NCBI GenBank assembly: GCA_015863215.1
Contig: JACBXN010000009.1
Location: 1 to 53,062, forward strand
From: Aerococcaceae bacterium DSM 111176
GTDB taxonomy: Bacteria > Bacillota > Bacilli > Lactobacillales > Aerococcaceae
Direction: 5' to 3'
Length of the DNA: 53,062 nt
In this document: positions 43,323 to 52,037 of the stretch, piece after piece
Position numbering within the stretch: position 1 is the first letter of the stretch
How the letters are laid out: every line of letters starts with the position of its first letter
The notes under the pieces: generated by a model
Database searches by the model: none
What the model saw: only the letters and a program-made list of their open reading frames with translations
What the model was told of the DNA's origin: nothing
Position numbers and translations under genes: made by a program

Positions 43323-44798
43323 ATGAAACATGAAGCAAATGAACCCACGATTAAGTTTCGTGGAAGCCAATATATGGCATTAAGTCCAGTTGTCTTATTT
43401 TTGATTATTTGTATGATTTTCTTCATTGGCTTAAAGGCCTTTGAAATGCATGCTTTGGCAATGGGGGCTTTTGTCAGTTTGATGATCAGTGCCTTATTCG
43501 TCAAACGAGATTCGTACGATGCCTTTTGGGAAGCAGTTGTTGATGGAGCTAAAGAATCAGTGCCAGTAGTCATCTTGTTACTCGTTATTGGAATGTTTTC
43601 AAGTATGATCAGTTCTGCTGATATTTCGAGTGGTTTTGTGTGGTTAGCAGCTCAATTCAATGTTTCAGGTGGACTCTTTACAGCAATGACCTTTTTCTTT
43701 GTGGCTTTGATTGCTACAGCTACAGGGTCGTCTCTAGGAACGATGTTTACTTGTTTCCCAATCTTCTTCCCAGCAGGAGTATTACTTGGCTCAAACCCGG
43801 CAGCACTGGCTGCAGCAATTACATGTGGCGGGATTTTCGGGGATAACTTAGCACCTATTTCTGATACAACCATTATTTCTGCTAGTACGCAGTATTATAA
43901 TCGTCGCCCTGGAACGGTAAGTATTGGCGAGGCGGTATTGGTCCGTTTTAAATATTGTTTAATTGCGGGTATCTTTGCCTTTGTAATGTTTATGTTCGTG
44001 GGTGGAGATGGTAGTGGAGTCACTGATTCTGCGGGACAAATTATTCAATCAAGTCCACAGTCTTTAATTATGTTAATTCCAATTGTGATTATGCTAGGTA
44101 TTTCAATTAAACAAGGATCCATGTATTTAGCGATTACAGCGGGACTAATTGCAGGTATTATCATTGGATTAGTGTCTGGTATTTTTGTTCCAGCAGATAT
44201 TTTATCGGTTGTAGACGGTGCGCCAAGTGGATTCTTAAGTGATGGTGTCGCGAATATGATGGGGATTACTGTTTTAGTGATGGCGGTATACGGAATTATG
44301 GGTGTATTAACTCAGGCAGGGTTACTTGATATGATGATTAATCATATTTTAGAGAGTAAAATGTCACAAACTGTTCGTGGGACTGAGTTGGTAATGTTAA
44401 TTGGTATTAATTTAACAACGATTATATTCGGTGGTGTGACATCAGCTTCGATGACTACCTTTGGGAAGATTCAAAACGAATTAGGAAAGAGGAAGAATCT
44501 CCATCCAGCGCGTCGCGCCAATTTACTTGATGGTGGCGCAAATAGTTTAGCAGTCACAGTGCCATTCTTGTCGGTATTTGTATTTCTAGGGTCGCAATTA
44601 ACAATGGGCTATGAAGGAATTGCTCAAGTGAATGTGATGGAATTAAGTATCTATATGTTTTACTCATTTGGACTCTTTGGTATTTTATTATTCTCAATCT
44701 TAACGGGTTGGGGACGTGAATATGAGGGAATCGATGGAGAGCGTATTTCCCAAAAAGACTATGAAGAACAGGGTGCGGTGTTATCAGAATCAATGTAA
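43323..44798 (+). CDS. NhaC-superfamily transporter, candidate amino acid carrier
   Basis: A 491-residue membrane protein with about 12 hydrophobic segments, of the NhaC superfamily: CGGIFGDNLAPISDTTIIS (~172-190) is the hallmark loop, with ATGSSLGTMFTCFPIFFP before it. I start it at ATG 43323 (CGGAGAG site), not the longer frame overlapping the reductase. NhaC relatives include Na+/H+ antiporters, malate-lactate exchangers and amino acid carriers such as MetT. A T-box upstream reading probably TGG suggests tryptophan (or an indole/aromatic compound) uptake. Confidence 0.88.
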   Translation: MKHEANEPTIKFRGSQYMALSPVVLFLIICMIFFIGLKAFEMHALAMGAFVSLMISALFVKRDSYDAFWEAVVDGAKESVPVVILLLVIGMFSSMISSADISSGFVWLAAQFNVSGGLFTAMTFFFVALIATATGSSLGTMFTCFPIFFPAGVLLGSNPAALAAAITCGGIFGDNLAPISDTTIISASTQYYNRRPGTVSIGEAVLVRFKYCLIAGIFAFVMFMFVGGDGSGVTDSAGQIIQSSPQSLIMLIPIVIMLGISIKQGSMYLAITAGLIAGIIIGLVSGIFVPADILSVVDGAPSGFLSDGVANMMGITVLVMAVYGIMGVLTQAGLLDMMINHILESKMSQTVRGTELVMLIGINLTTIIFGGVTSASMTTFGKIQNELGKRKNLHPARRANLLDGGANSLAVTVPFLSVFVFLGSQLTMGYEGIAQVNVMELSIYMFYSFGLFGILLFSILTGWGREYEGIDGERISQKDYEEQGAVLSESM

Positions 44799-44806
44799 TT
44801 AAACAA

Positions 44807-44850
44807 AAATCGTCCAGTGGGAATATAAACATTCTTCACTGGACGATTTT
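44807..44850. terminator. Bidirectional terminator
   Basis: AAAATCGTCCAGTG / CACTGGACGATTTT, 14-bp stem, with T-runs in both directions; shared by the convergent NhaC-type and tatD genes. Confidence 0.88.
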
Positions 44851-45564
44851 TTATTTTAATAGTGCCATTAATTTCCGGCTTCCAGAATCAACTTCTGTCA
44901 AGTTAAGACCTTTGCGCTCTGCCACATATTGACGGATGCGTAAAATATCTTCTGGCCAAGATGGTTCTCCGGTTACCCATTCAAGTGCACCTGGGCCGTC
45001 TGTTTCAAAGAGTAAACGGTCATGTGGGATGCGGTCGATGATAGCATCAGTTAATTCCGAATGTCCTGCATCGACTGAAATCGTAAAGAAACAATCAAGG
45101 GCTAGGTATTCGTCAAGTAATTCTAAAGGACCACTATACCAATGGATGATTTGACCGTGTAATTGATAGTGTTTAAGGAGTTGTAAAACTTCTCCTTCAG
45201 CCCCTTTAGTGTGGATATTTGTGATTTTATGATGCGCTTTTGCCATTTGTAATAAGAATTCAAACACTTCTCTCTGCTTAGGATATGCGGATTGATCTTT
45301 GGCCCAGTAGTAATCTAGGCCAATCTCTCCAATGAAATCACAGTCTAGAATATACTCTTCCAAACCTTGTAGAGACGTTTCCGGAGTTACTTGCCAGGGA
45401 TGAATTCCGATTCCTTTCAAAATTAAAGGATGGTCGGGAATGGATTTATAGTCCTGGACGGATTCACTTACGGCAAGGGTTGTCATCTCCAGACGCTCAA
45501 TTTCACGGAGCGCTTCGTCTAGAGAATGGTAGTGGGACAAATGGTCGTGGGCGTTGACAAGCAT
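44851..45564 (-). CDS. tatD: TatD family hydrolase
   Basis: A 237-residue metal-dependent hydrolase of the TatD family (DNase/phosphodiesterase-like TIM barrel). NAHDHLSHY at the N terminus gives the HxH ligands, GEIGLDYY (~79) the Glu, and FETDGPGALEW near 195 the Asp. It is shorter than the ~255-residue standard. Its ATG overlaps the thiT stop by one base (TAATG), so it is in the thiamine-controlled unit. Confidence 0.85.
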   Translation of the reverse strand: MLVNAHDHLSHYHSLDEALREIERLEMTTLAVSESVQDYKSIPDHPLILKGIGIHPWQVTPETSLQGLEEYILDCDFIGEIGLDYYWAKDQSAYPKQREVFEFLLQMAKAHHKITNIHTKGAEGEVLQLLKHYQLHGQIIHWYSGPLELLDEYLALDCFFTISVDAGHSELTDAIIDRIPHDRLLFETDGPGALEWVTGEPSWPEDILRIRQYVAERKGLNLTEVDSGSRKLMALLK

Positions 45565-46124
45565 TAGTCTTTCACCTCGAATAGTTGCTTCGATTGACGG
45601 TAGAGCAGTAGCAGGATAAGTCCTGCGATGACAGTTGTGACAATGACCGACCCGCCGTTAAAGACGAATGAATAAAAACGTACGGACCATCCTTCGGGCG
45701 CGAATTGTCCCCAATAATAAACGCCGGTAATGTAATGCCAGAAATAACGGGCGGTTGTTCCAATGAGTGTGCTGGCTAGGATGAGTATTCCCGATTGTTT
45801 GACTTGGCCGTTTTGAGACGCTCGTTGAAAAGCGGGTGCCACAATTCCAGCGAAACCGTTAAATAAAAAGGCTACCGGATAATCTAAGAACACTTGCACC
45901 GGATGAAGGATTGAAGCCCCGCCAAGAATAATGGTGAGAATTCCCCATAATAAACCAGAAAATAAACCCACTTTAAGTCCACGTCTAAGCGCAATGAGTG
46001 TCATGGGAATGGATCCAAGAGCGATATCAAAACCAACACCTTGGATTGGAAAGAATGACACGACGACTGCGACAACCGCGATCATCGCAGCTTCTAAATA
46101 AACATTGATCGAACTTTTTTGCAT
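45564..46124 (-). CDS. thiT: ECF thiamine transporter S component ThiT
   Basis: A 186-residue membrane protein with six helices that binds thiamine and docks to the shared EcfAA'T module. ALGSIPMTLIALRRGLKVGLFSGLLWG (~36-62) and WHYITGVYYWGQFAPEG (~128-144), with the aromatic thiamine-binding residues, are typical. A TPP riboswitch lies directly upstream on the same strand. AAAGGGGG ribosome site. Confidence 0.95.
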   Translation of the reverse strand: MQKSSINVYLEAAMIAVVAVVVSFFPIQGVGFDIALGSIPMTLIALRRGLKVGLFSGLLWGILTIILGGASILHPVQVFLDYPVAFLFNGFAGIVAPAFQRASQNGQVKQSGILILASTLIGTTARYFWHYITGVYYWGQFAPEGWSVRFYSFVFNGGSVIVTTVIAGLILLLLYRQSKQLFEVKD

Positions 46125-46150
46125 AAAAATACCCCCTTTATAATAAACAA
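46125..46150 (-). promoter_or_regulatory. RBS-sequestering hairpin downstream of TPP aptamer
   Basis: On the minus strand CCTCCTTT pairs with AAAGGGGG, the ribosome site of thiT, across a short AT loop. It suggests translational control by the riboswitch. No T-run follows. Confidence 0.65.
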
Positions 46151-46175
46151 AGGAGGCTTAATCATAATATTTTAA

Positions 46176-46268
46176 GCTCGCAATCCCTACGCACGCACTA
46201 ACGTGATCAGGTGATAAGAGTCCCGAAAATACATTCGGTCTCAGTCACTTAAGTGACTCCCCTTTGCT
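46176..46268 (-). ncRNA. TPP riboswitch (THI element)
   Basis: Reading the minus strand: GCAAAGGGGAGTC, ACTGAGA after a short hairpin, then CACCTGATCACGTTAGTGCGTGCGTAGGGA-like core blocks and TTGC closing P1 with GCAA. The CTGAGA and CCTGAT...GCGTAGGGA elements are the thi-box hallmarks. It lies directly upstream of thiT-tatD. Confidence 0.93.
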
Positions 46269-46308
46269 GTATATAAGATACTACCCCTTTTTGGAGGCGG
46301 TGTCAAGC

Positions 46309-46965
46309 TTATAATAATTCAATTTGATCAGGTGTTGGTTGACTCACCATTCCGTCACGGGTTAATTTTGTTAGAGTGCGGCTAAATGTTTCTTGCGACA
46401 TACCTAAATAAGAAGCCAAGTCTTTCTTTGTTGAGGGTAATTTAACCAGGTTTGTGCCTTGTTTCTCTGCTTGGTTTTCTAAATATTGGAGTAAACGGTC
46501 GCGGGCAGATTCGCCGGATAGTGCCATGACGTGTTCTTGGGTATTTTCTAAACGATTGCTTAGTACCGCTAATAACTCTAAGGCAATATGTGGATTTTGC
46601 GACACAATTTGTTGGAAGTCGCTTTGTTGTAAGAGACAAACCGTTGTGTCTTCGATCGCGACAGCATAGTTATTGCTCGTTTGTTGGTGGAATAATGCTT
46701 GTTCCCCAATAAAGTCGCCTGCTTGTAAAATCGAAATAGTATGTTCTTTCCCGTCACTTGATAGGCGGTAAATTTTAATTGAACCTCTTTGAATTAAAAA
46801 GAGGGTATCGCGAATATCGCCCGCTCGGTATAAATGTTCACCGGGCGTTAATTTTTGTTCTTTGACCTCTTGTTTGATTAATAGAAATTGACTCGTTTCC
46901 AATGATTGGAACAAGGGCATTGTGTTAATACAGTAATTATAAACTTCACTTGGTGGTGTTTTCAA
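46309..46965 (-). CDS. Crp/Fnr family transcriptional regulator
   Basis: A 218-residue regulator: N-terminal cyclic-nucleotide-like beta-roll (~15-130; LTPGEHLYRAGDIRDTLFLI, GDFIGEQALFH) and C-terminal helix-turn-helix (KKDLASYLGMSQETFSRTLTKL, ~175-196). I begin at TTG 46965 behind AGGAGGAG; the longer frame lacks a site. The N terminus has one Cys only (YNYC), so no FNR-type 4Fe-4S cluster is expected. The signal it senses is unknown. It is divergent from birA-bioY, sharing the intergenic region. Confidence 0.87.
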   Translation of the reverse strand: MKTPPSEVYNYCINTMPLFQSLETSQFLLIKQEVKEQKLTPGEHLYRAGDIRDTLFLIQRGSIKIYRLSSDGKEHTISILQAGDFIGEQALFHQQTSNNYAVAIEDTTVCLLQQSDFQQIVSQNPHIALELLAVLSNRLENTQEHVMALSGESARDRLLQYLENQAEKQGTNLVKLPSTKKDLASYLGMSQETFSRTLTKLTRDGMVSQPTPDQIELL

Positions 46966-47032
46966 AGGCTCTCCTCCTTCTTCATTTAATATTATAACAC
47001 GGGGGCGCAACTTTTACGGGATAATTTTTATT

Positions 47033-47067
47033 TCATGTCAACCTGTTGTTGAAACAAGGTGACATGA
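47033..47067 (+). promoter_or_regulatory. BirA (biotin) operator overlapping the birA promoter
   Basis: Inverted arms ATGTCAACC (47035-47043) and GGTGACAT (47058-47065) are separated by 14 bases, close to the Gram-positive BirA operator TTGTNAACC-N14-GGTTNACAA. The spacer contains the -35 TTGAAA (47049); the -10 TATAAT is at 47072 with a 17-bp spacing. Bound BirA would block this promoter, giving autoregulation. Confidence 0.78.
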
Positions 47068-47107
47068 GGTGTATAATAGTCACATCTTGTAGAAAAGGAG
47101 GTCTTTT

Positions 47108-48103
47108 ATGACCCTAAGAAGCCAAATAATCCAACGTTTAACAGCGGATAGTCATGGGATTTCTGGACAAAAATTGGCAGATGAATTTCAGGTATCTAGA
47201 AACGCTATTTGGAAAACCATTCAACAACTCAAAGAGGATGGTTATCACATTGAAAGCGACCGGGCTAGTGGTTACCGATTAGAGGCAGTTTCTAAGCGTA
47301 TCGATCCGGCTTTAATCACACCTGTTTTGCCGAATTTAGTGATTGAACATCAACCCGTTGTTACTTCAACCAATGATCTGGCTAAAGAATATATCATGGC
47401 ACATCCGGCGGATAACTATTTATTAATTGCGAATAAACAAACGCAAGGACGAGGGCGTCATGGAAAGTCATTTCAATCTGATTTATCTAAGGGATTGTAT
47501 TTCACTTTAGCCTTTAAAATCGGTAACTTTTTTCCGGTTGAACAGTTGCCGTTATTGACGGTGTTAGCAGCAACTGCTATTGCCCAATCATTAGAAGAGT
47601 ATTTACCGGATATGGTTAAAATTAAATGGGTCAATGATTTATTTTACCAACAGCGGAAGGTAGCAGGGATTTTAACCGAGGTTACCATGGACTTAGAATC
47701 TGCTTCAGCGTCTCATGTGGTTATTGGGATAGGTATTAATTTGGCAGGGAAATTTGAACAAATCGATGAATCAGTTCAACAAGTAGCGGGTACTATTTTT
47801 GGAGAACACTTACCAGAAGACTTTAATCCGAATGATTTAATCAATTTATTTCTTGCGCAATTTAATTATTATTTTAGTCATTTTAACGAGAAGCGATTTA
47901 TGTCCGAATATCAAAGTCGTCTGCTCGGATTAAATCATCAATTGGATTATACCTTGGACGGCGTTAAATCAAGTGGCACTATTCGTGGCATTGACGACAA
48001 TGGTCACTTATTAATGGAAAACCGTCAAGGTGAGGTAAAATCCCTCTATGGTACAGATTTATCATTTACATCGAAGCAGTTTATTGAGAAAGGAATTTTA
48101 TAA
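47108..48103 (+). CDS. birA: Biotin protein ligase and biotin-operon repressor
   Basis: A 331-residue bifunctional protein. The N-terminal winged helix (ISGQKLADEFQVSRNAIWKTIQQL) binds DNA; the ligase core has GRGRHGKSF (biotinyl-AMP loop, ~116-124) and KIKWVNDL (~176-183); the C-terminal SH3-like domain includes GTIRGIDDNGHLLME. It attaches biotin to carboxylases and represses biotin genes. AAGGAGG site; its stop overlaps the bioY start (TAATG). Confidence 0.95.
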   Translation: MTLRSQIIQRLTADSHGISGQKLADEFQVSRNAIWKTIQQLKEDGYHIESDRASGYRLEAVSKRIDPALITPVLPNLVIEHQPVVTSTNDLAKEYIMAHPADNYLLIANKQTQGRGRHGKSFQSDLSKGLYFTLAFKIGNFFPVEQLPLLTVLAATAIAQSLEEYLPDMVKIKWVNDLFYQQRKVAGILTEVTMDLESASASHVVIGIGINLAGKFEQIDESVQQVAGTIFGEHLPEDFNPNDLINLFLAQFNYYFSHFNEKRFMSEYQSRLLGLNHQLDYTLDGVKSSGTIRGIDDNGHLLMENRQGEVKSLYGTDLSFTSKQFIEKGIL

Positions 48104-48645
48104 TGAAAGCAAAAGATATTACACTTGTCGCTTTAATGGTGGCTTTACTAGCCATCTGTTCACAGCTTAGTATTCCCATTCAACCCGTCCCAATTACATT
48201 ACAAACACTGGCGGTGCTGATGATTGGTTTCTTACTATCTCCTCGTAATGCCTTTTTAGCTGGCGCTATTTATATGGTTTTAGGGCTGATAGGACTACCG
48301 GTATTTGCTGGTTTTAGTGGTGGTTATCAATCATTTATTAGCCCAGCCTTTGGATTTATTATTAGTTTTATGGCTGCGGCAGGGTTAGGTGCTTGGTATT
48401 TACAAGGAAAGACAGGCATGAAGCATTACATTATTGCAGGACTAATTATGACTGCTGTTACTTATTTAATTGGTATCCCTTATATGGGTATTATTTTAAA
48501 TGGCTTGAATGGTGCAAGTTTATCTTTCTATCAAATCTTAATGGCTGGTCTGATTCCATTTATTCCAGGAGATCTAGTTAAATTAGCTTTAGCTGTTGTT
48601 TTAGCGAAACAATTACGTCCTAGATTAGTCAGTGAGAGTAACTAA
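48103..48645 (+). CDS. bioY: ECF biotin transporter S component BioY
   Basis: A 180-residue six-helix membrane protein. QLSIPIQPVPITLQTLAVLMIG (~21-42), GLIGLPVFAGFSGG and FIPGDLVKLALA (~150-161) are BioY hallmarks. It binds biotin and works with the shared EcfAA'T module. One-base overlap with birA makes a regulator-transporter operon under a biotin operator. Confidence 0.95.
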   Translation: MKAKDITLVALMVALLAICSQLSIPIQPVPITLQTLAVLMIGFLLSPRNAFLAGAIYMVLGLIGLPVFAGFSGGYQSFISPAFGFIISFMAAAGLGAWYLQGKTGMKHYIIAGLIMTAVTYLIGIPYMGIILNGLNGASLSFYQILMAGLIPFIPGDLVKLALAVVLAKQLRPRLVSESN

Positions 48646-48660
48646 ATAAATATCTATTTC

Positions 48661-48695
48661 AAAAGCTTTCTAATTATTAAATTGGGAAGCTTTTA
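48661..48695 (+). terminator. Rho-independent terminator
   Basis: AAAAGCTTTC / GGGAAGCTTTT stem with an AT-rich loop; tail TTTTATTAT. Confidence 0.75.
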
Positions 48696-48824
48696 TTATG
48701 CTTACATTTTAACTGTGTCTTGATTTTCCGGGATATGTTAGTTTTGCCCCCCAAAAAATTCCTGTTTATTCTGTATTGCTCAAATTTTGTGAGTCGCATA
48801 CAATATGAATGGGAGGAGAAATCG

Positions 48825-50114
48825 ATGAATCACATAATTACAAGCAAAAAACCATGGGTTATTGGTGTCTTAGCAGGTGTCTTAATTGGTATTGTTATTG
48901 CATTATTTAGAATGACGATTACCTTATTGAGTGACCAATTTAAACTTTTTATTGCAAATTCAAGTGAGAATTATACTTTTGGATGGCCTTATTTATTAGT
49001 AATGATGTTAATTGGTTTGTATGTTACATTTGCCGTAAAACAAGAAGCAAATGTAGGTGGCTCAGGCGTTCTCCAAGTAAAGTTACAGTTGGAAAGTCAG
49101 TTAGAGCTTGATTGGCGGCGAATATTGTTTTATAAACTAACAACGATGATACCGTCACTAGCATCAGGAATGGCGATTGGTCGAGGTGGTCCCTCCATTC
49201 AAATTGGTGCAACGGTAGGGTCGGCCGTTTTCCAAAATGCGGAATTAACTCAAGAAGAAAATAATTATCTTTTTGCTGGATCGGCCGGTGCGGGTATGGC
49301 CGCGACATTTAATGCACCTGTTGCTGGAATATTATTTGTCTTTGAAGAATTTTTAAGACATAGTTCCAGACAAATCGTTTACTATATTGGTGTGCCCATT
49401 GTCACTGCAACGATTACGAGCACTTTAATCTTAGGGAATGACCCAGTTATCTCTTTAGAGAATTTTGAACGTGTGGGTGATTTTAATATCCCAGCACTTA
49501 TCCTTTTGGGGATTATTATTGGTGGTGCTGGGGCTGTGTTTAACAAAGCGATTATTTATGGCAAGCATCTTTACAAACGGATGAACTTACCATTTGTTGT
49601 TCAAATTACCGTCCCTTTTCTATTATCAGGCGCAATGATTCTCTTTGATATGCAATTGTTTGGCGCAGGGGATGCGCTGATACCACTGCCTTTAGCAGGA
49701 AATGTACCACTTCAGACACTTGTTTATTTGTTAATTGCGAAATTAGTGATGTTTCTAATCAGTTTTACAGCAGGTATGCCAGCTGGTATGTTTTTCCCGC
49801 TGTTATCAATTGGTGCTTTAATTGGAAATATTTTTGGTAGTTCATTGGCGCTCATCACTGGGGATCCAAATACTGTCGTCATGCATTATTCATTAGTTGC
49901 GATGGCTGCCTTCTTCGCGACGATTGTCCGCGCACCATTAACAGGAATTATTTTAGTTATCGAGATGACCGGTGCCCCTGTCTCATGGACGCTTCCTGTC
50001 CTTCTTGCCGCATACACTGCTGATATTACCGCAGAGTGGCTCGGCAGTGACCCGATTTACGATAGTTTAATGGAGATGTTGGTGGGAGTGAAGACGTTGG
50101 AGAAGTTGGAGTGA
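48825..50114 (+). CDS. ClC family chloride channel/exchanger with altered gate motif
   Basis: A 429-residue polytopic membrane protein of the ClC family. I start it at ATG 48825 behind GGGAGGAG; the longer frame is not coding-like. The selectivity motif is GGSGVLQ (78-84; Ser80 kept) and the second motif GRGGPSIQ (119-126). In the best-known exchangers this reads GREGP, the Glu being the external gate; here it is Gly121. GMPAGMFFPLLSIGA near 345 is typical. It may work as a passive anion channel, though relatives with the same motif may exist. No CBS domain. Confidence 0.87.
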   Translation: MNHIITSKKPWVIGVLAGVLIGIVIALFRMTITLLSDQFKLFIANSSENYTFGWPYLLVMMLIGLYVTFAVKQEANVGGSGVLQVKLQLESQLELDWRRILFYKLTTMIPSLASGMAIGRGGPSIQIGATVGSAVFQNAELTQEENNYLFAGSAGAGMAATFNAPVAGILFVFEEFLRHSSRQIVYYIGVPIVTATITSTLILGNDPVISLENFERVGDFNIPALILLGIIIGGAGAVFNKAIIYGKHLYKRMNLPFVVQITVPFLLSGAMILFDMQLFGAGDALIPLPLAGNVPLQTLVYLLIAKLVMFLISFTAGMPAGMFFPLLSIGALIGNIFGSSLALITGDPNTVVMHYSLVAMAAFFATIVRAPLTGIILVIEMTGAPVSWTLPVLLAAYTADITAEWLGSDPIYDSLMEMLVGVKTLEKLE

Positions 50115-50120
50115 AATGGG

Positions 50121-50273
50121 GAATAACTTAAATTAATTTTAGAGTTGTTACCCGTTTAGGGGGATATGAATAATAACTTCTATTTATGCGTGAATTGTTA
50201 CTCGCTTTAATTAATAGAGGTAAAACGGTATTTGTTTAACGTGAAATCCCGAAACAACCAATTTAGTAAATGA
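50121..50273. repeat. Second copy of the dispersed hairpin-repeat element
   Basis: Two ~50-bp units (50121, 50171) of the form AATAACTT...GTTGTTAC(C/T)CG, joined by TATGAATAATAAC as in the 35.2-kb array. A 3' segment ATCCCGAAACA...AAT.TAGTAAA (50246-50273) matches 35398-35426. It begins within ten bases of the ClC stop codon. Confidence 0.75.
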
Positions 50274-50305
50274 GTATTGATTAAATATTACAGCTATCAG
50301 CCGGA

Positions 50306-50341
50306 AGTCAGTTTGCACGATAATGCAAACTGGCTTTTTTT
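50306..50341 (+). terminator. Rho-independent terminator
   Basis: AGTCAGTTTGCA / TGCAAACTGGCT with six-base loop and seven T; probably ends the ClC transcript past the repeat. Confidence 0.88.
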
Positions 50342-50382
50342 ACTTATAAAATCTCCTCATTCGTGACAAACAACCAATTAAA

Positions 50383-50399
50383 TGTTACATTATATAACA
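50383..50399 (+). promoter_or_regulatory. GlnR/TnrA box 1
   Basis: TGTTA-CATTATA-TAACA matches TGTNAN7TNACA exactly. It lies 200 bases before the glutamine transporter genes. Confidence 0.75.
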
Positions 50400-50498
50400 A
50401 ACAGGCAAATTATATCCACTTAAAGGGTTGCAATTCCTCACAATTTAATTTAGAATTCTAATTATGAGATATTTATGAGAAATGACCAGATTTAAATA

Positions 50499-50515
50499 TG
50501 TAATATATGTTAACA
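50499..50515 (+). promoter_or_regulatory. GlnR/TnrA box 2
   Basis: TGTAA-TATATGT-TAACA matches TGTNAN7TNACA exactly. It is 116 bases downstream of box 1 and 68 before the start codon. Confidence 0.75.
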
Positions 50516-50582
50516 AATCCAGTGGATTCCTCGGTCTCAAATCAAAATGATATTTGCCTATGGGCATAATTTGGAGGAAATT

Positions 50583-52025
50583 ATGAATAAGATGAGGAAA
50601 TTACTGTTAGCCATAGTGAGTATGGTGATGGTGTTAACGACATTGGGTGGTTTAACACAAATCGCCAATGCCCAAGATGAGAGTTATACAATTGGGATTG
50701 ATGGAACTTTCGCGCCATTTACTTATGTAGATGAGGCAGGGGATTATAAAGGCATCGATATTGATATCTTCAAAGCAATTGCTGAGGATCAAAATATTAA
50801 TTATACTTTCCAACAAATGTCATTCTCGGGGGCGCTACAAGCCTTAGAGGCGAATCAAATTGATGGGATGATTGCCGGGATGGCGATTACACCCGAGCGT
50901 GAAGAGGCGTTTACCTTCGCAGATTCATATTACGAAGGTGGGAATATGTTTGCGGTAAGAGCCGATTCAGACATAACAGACCTTGAAGATTTAGAAGGCA
51001 TGACAGTTGCTGCTAAAACAGGAACAAAAGGGTTACAAATCGCGGAAGATTATCAGGATGAATATGGTTATGATATCACGATTTTCGAAGATTCGGCCAA
51101 TATGTACGAAGCGGTAATGGTCGGTCATGCAGATGCGACGATTGAAGTAACGGCCGTAATGGCGTTCGCAATCACAACAGGACAAGTCGATTTAAAACAA
51201 ATCGGTGAAGACGTGGATCCATCGCAAATGGGATTTGCGATTAACGATGAAGCAAACCAACCTTTAGTAGATCGTTTTAACGCAGGACTTGCAAACATTA
51301 GAGCGAATGGCACTTATGATGAAATTTTAGAAGATTACTTAGGTGATGAAGCGATTCAAAATCAAACCGACGCCGCAGCGTCAGGTGATTTACTTGGGAC
51401 AAGTATGCCAGCCTTAATGAACGGTCTGTGGACTACGATTTGGATTTCAGTTGTGACAATCTTAATCTCAACGATTCTTGGTGGTATTGCAGGACTCATG
51501 AAAGTATCGGAAAATAAACTAGCCAAAGGCATTGCGACAGGTTATGTTTACTTAATGCGTGGGATTCCAGTATTAGTATTCGTCTTCTTCGTATACTTTG
51601 GTGTAGCACAATGGTTTGGAGTTAACTTCTCACCAGAAACAGCGGGTATCGCAGCCCTCGCGATAAATACCGGGGCCTATATTGCGGAAATAATCCGTGG
51701 TGGTATCGAATCAATCGATACAGGGCAAGCAGAAGCTGGTAGATCACTTGGTTTAAACAAATCACAGACCATGCAGAAAATTGTTTTACCACAAGCCATT
51801 AAAAATATGGTGCCGTCATTTATTAACCAATTCATTATGACATTGAAAAATACATCAATTTTATCAGTTATCGGTATCATCGAGCTGACACAAAGTGGTA
51901 AAATAATCATATCAAGAACATATCAATCAGGAAATATTTGGTTGATTGTTGGTATTATGTATCTAGTTCTGATAACATTACTAACACTACTATCAAATTT
52001 TATTGAGAAGAAATACCTGAAATAA
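50583..52025 (+). CDS. glnPH: Glutamine ABC transporter, fused binding protein-permease
   Basis: A 480-residue fusion: signal (1-29, ending ANAQ-D), a family 3 solute-binding domain (~32-255; IGIDGTFAPFTYVDEAGDYKGID) and a His/Glu/Gln-type permease (~275-480) with the EAA loop EAGRSLGLNKSQTMQKIVLP. This fused layout is normal for GlnP in Lactobacillales. I use ATG 50583 (TGGAGGAAATT site). Two perfect GlnR boxes upstream and GlnQ downstream support glutamine or glutamate uptake under nitrogen control. Confidence 0.93.
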   Translation: MNKMRKLLLAIVSMVMVLTTLGGLTQIANAQDESYTIGIDGTFAPFTYVDEAGDYKGIDIDIFKAIAEDQNINYTFQQMSFSGALQALEANQIDGMIAGMAITPEREEAFTFADSYYEGGNMFAVRADSDITDLEDLEGMTVAAKTGTKGLQIAEDYQDEYGYDITIFEDSANMYEAVMVGHADATIEVTAVMAFAITTGQVDLKQIGEDVDPSQMGFAINDEANQPLVDRFNAGLANIRANGTYDEILEDYLGDEAIQNQTDAAASGDLLGTSMPALMNGLWTTIWISVVTILISTILGGIAGLMKVSENKLAKGIATGYVYLMRGIPVLVFVFFVYFGVAQWFGVNFSPETAGIAALAINTGAYIAEIIRGGIESIDTGQAEAGRSLGLNKSQTMQKIVLPQAIKNMVPSFINQFIMTLKNTSILSVIGIIELTQSGKIIISRTYQSGNIWLIVGIMYLVLITLLTLLSNFIEKKYLK

Positions 52026-52037
52026 GAGGAGAAAATT

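Noticed and set aside
47033-47067. FNR-type operator for the neighbouring Crp/Fnr regulator
   Set aside because: No TTGAT-N4-ATCAA core; arms and spacing fit BirA better.
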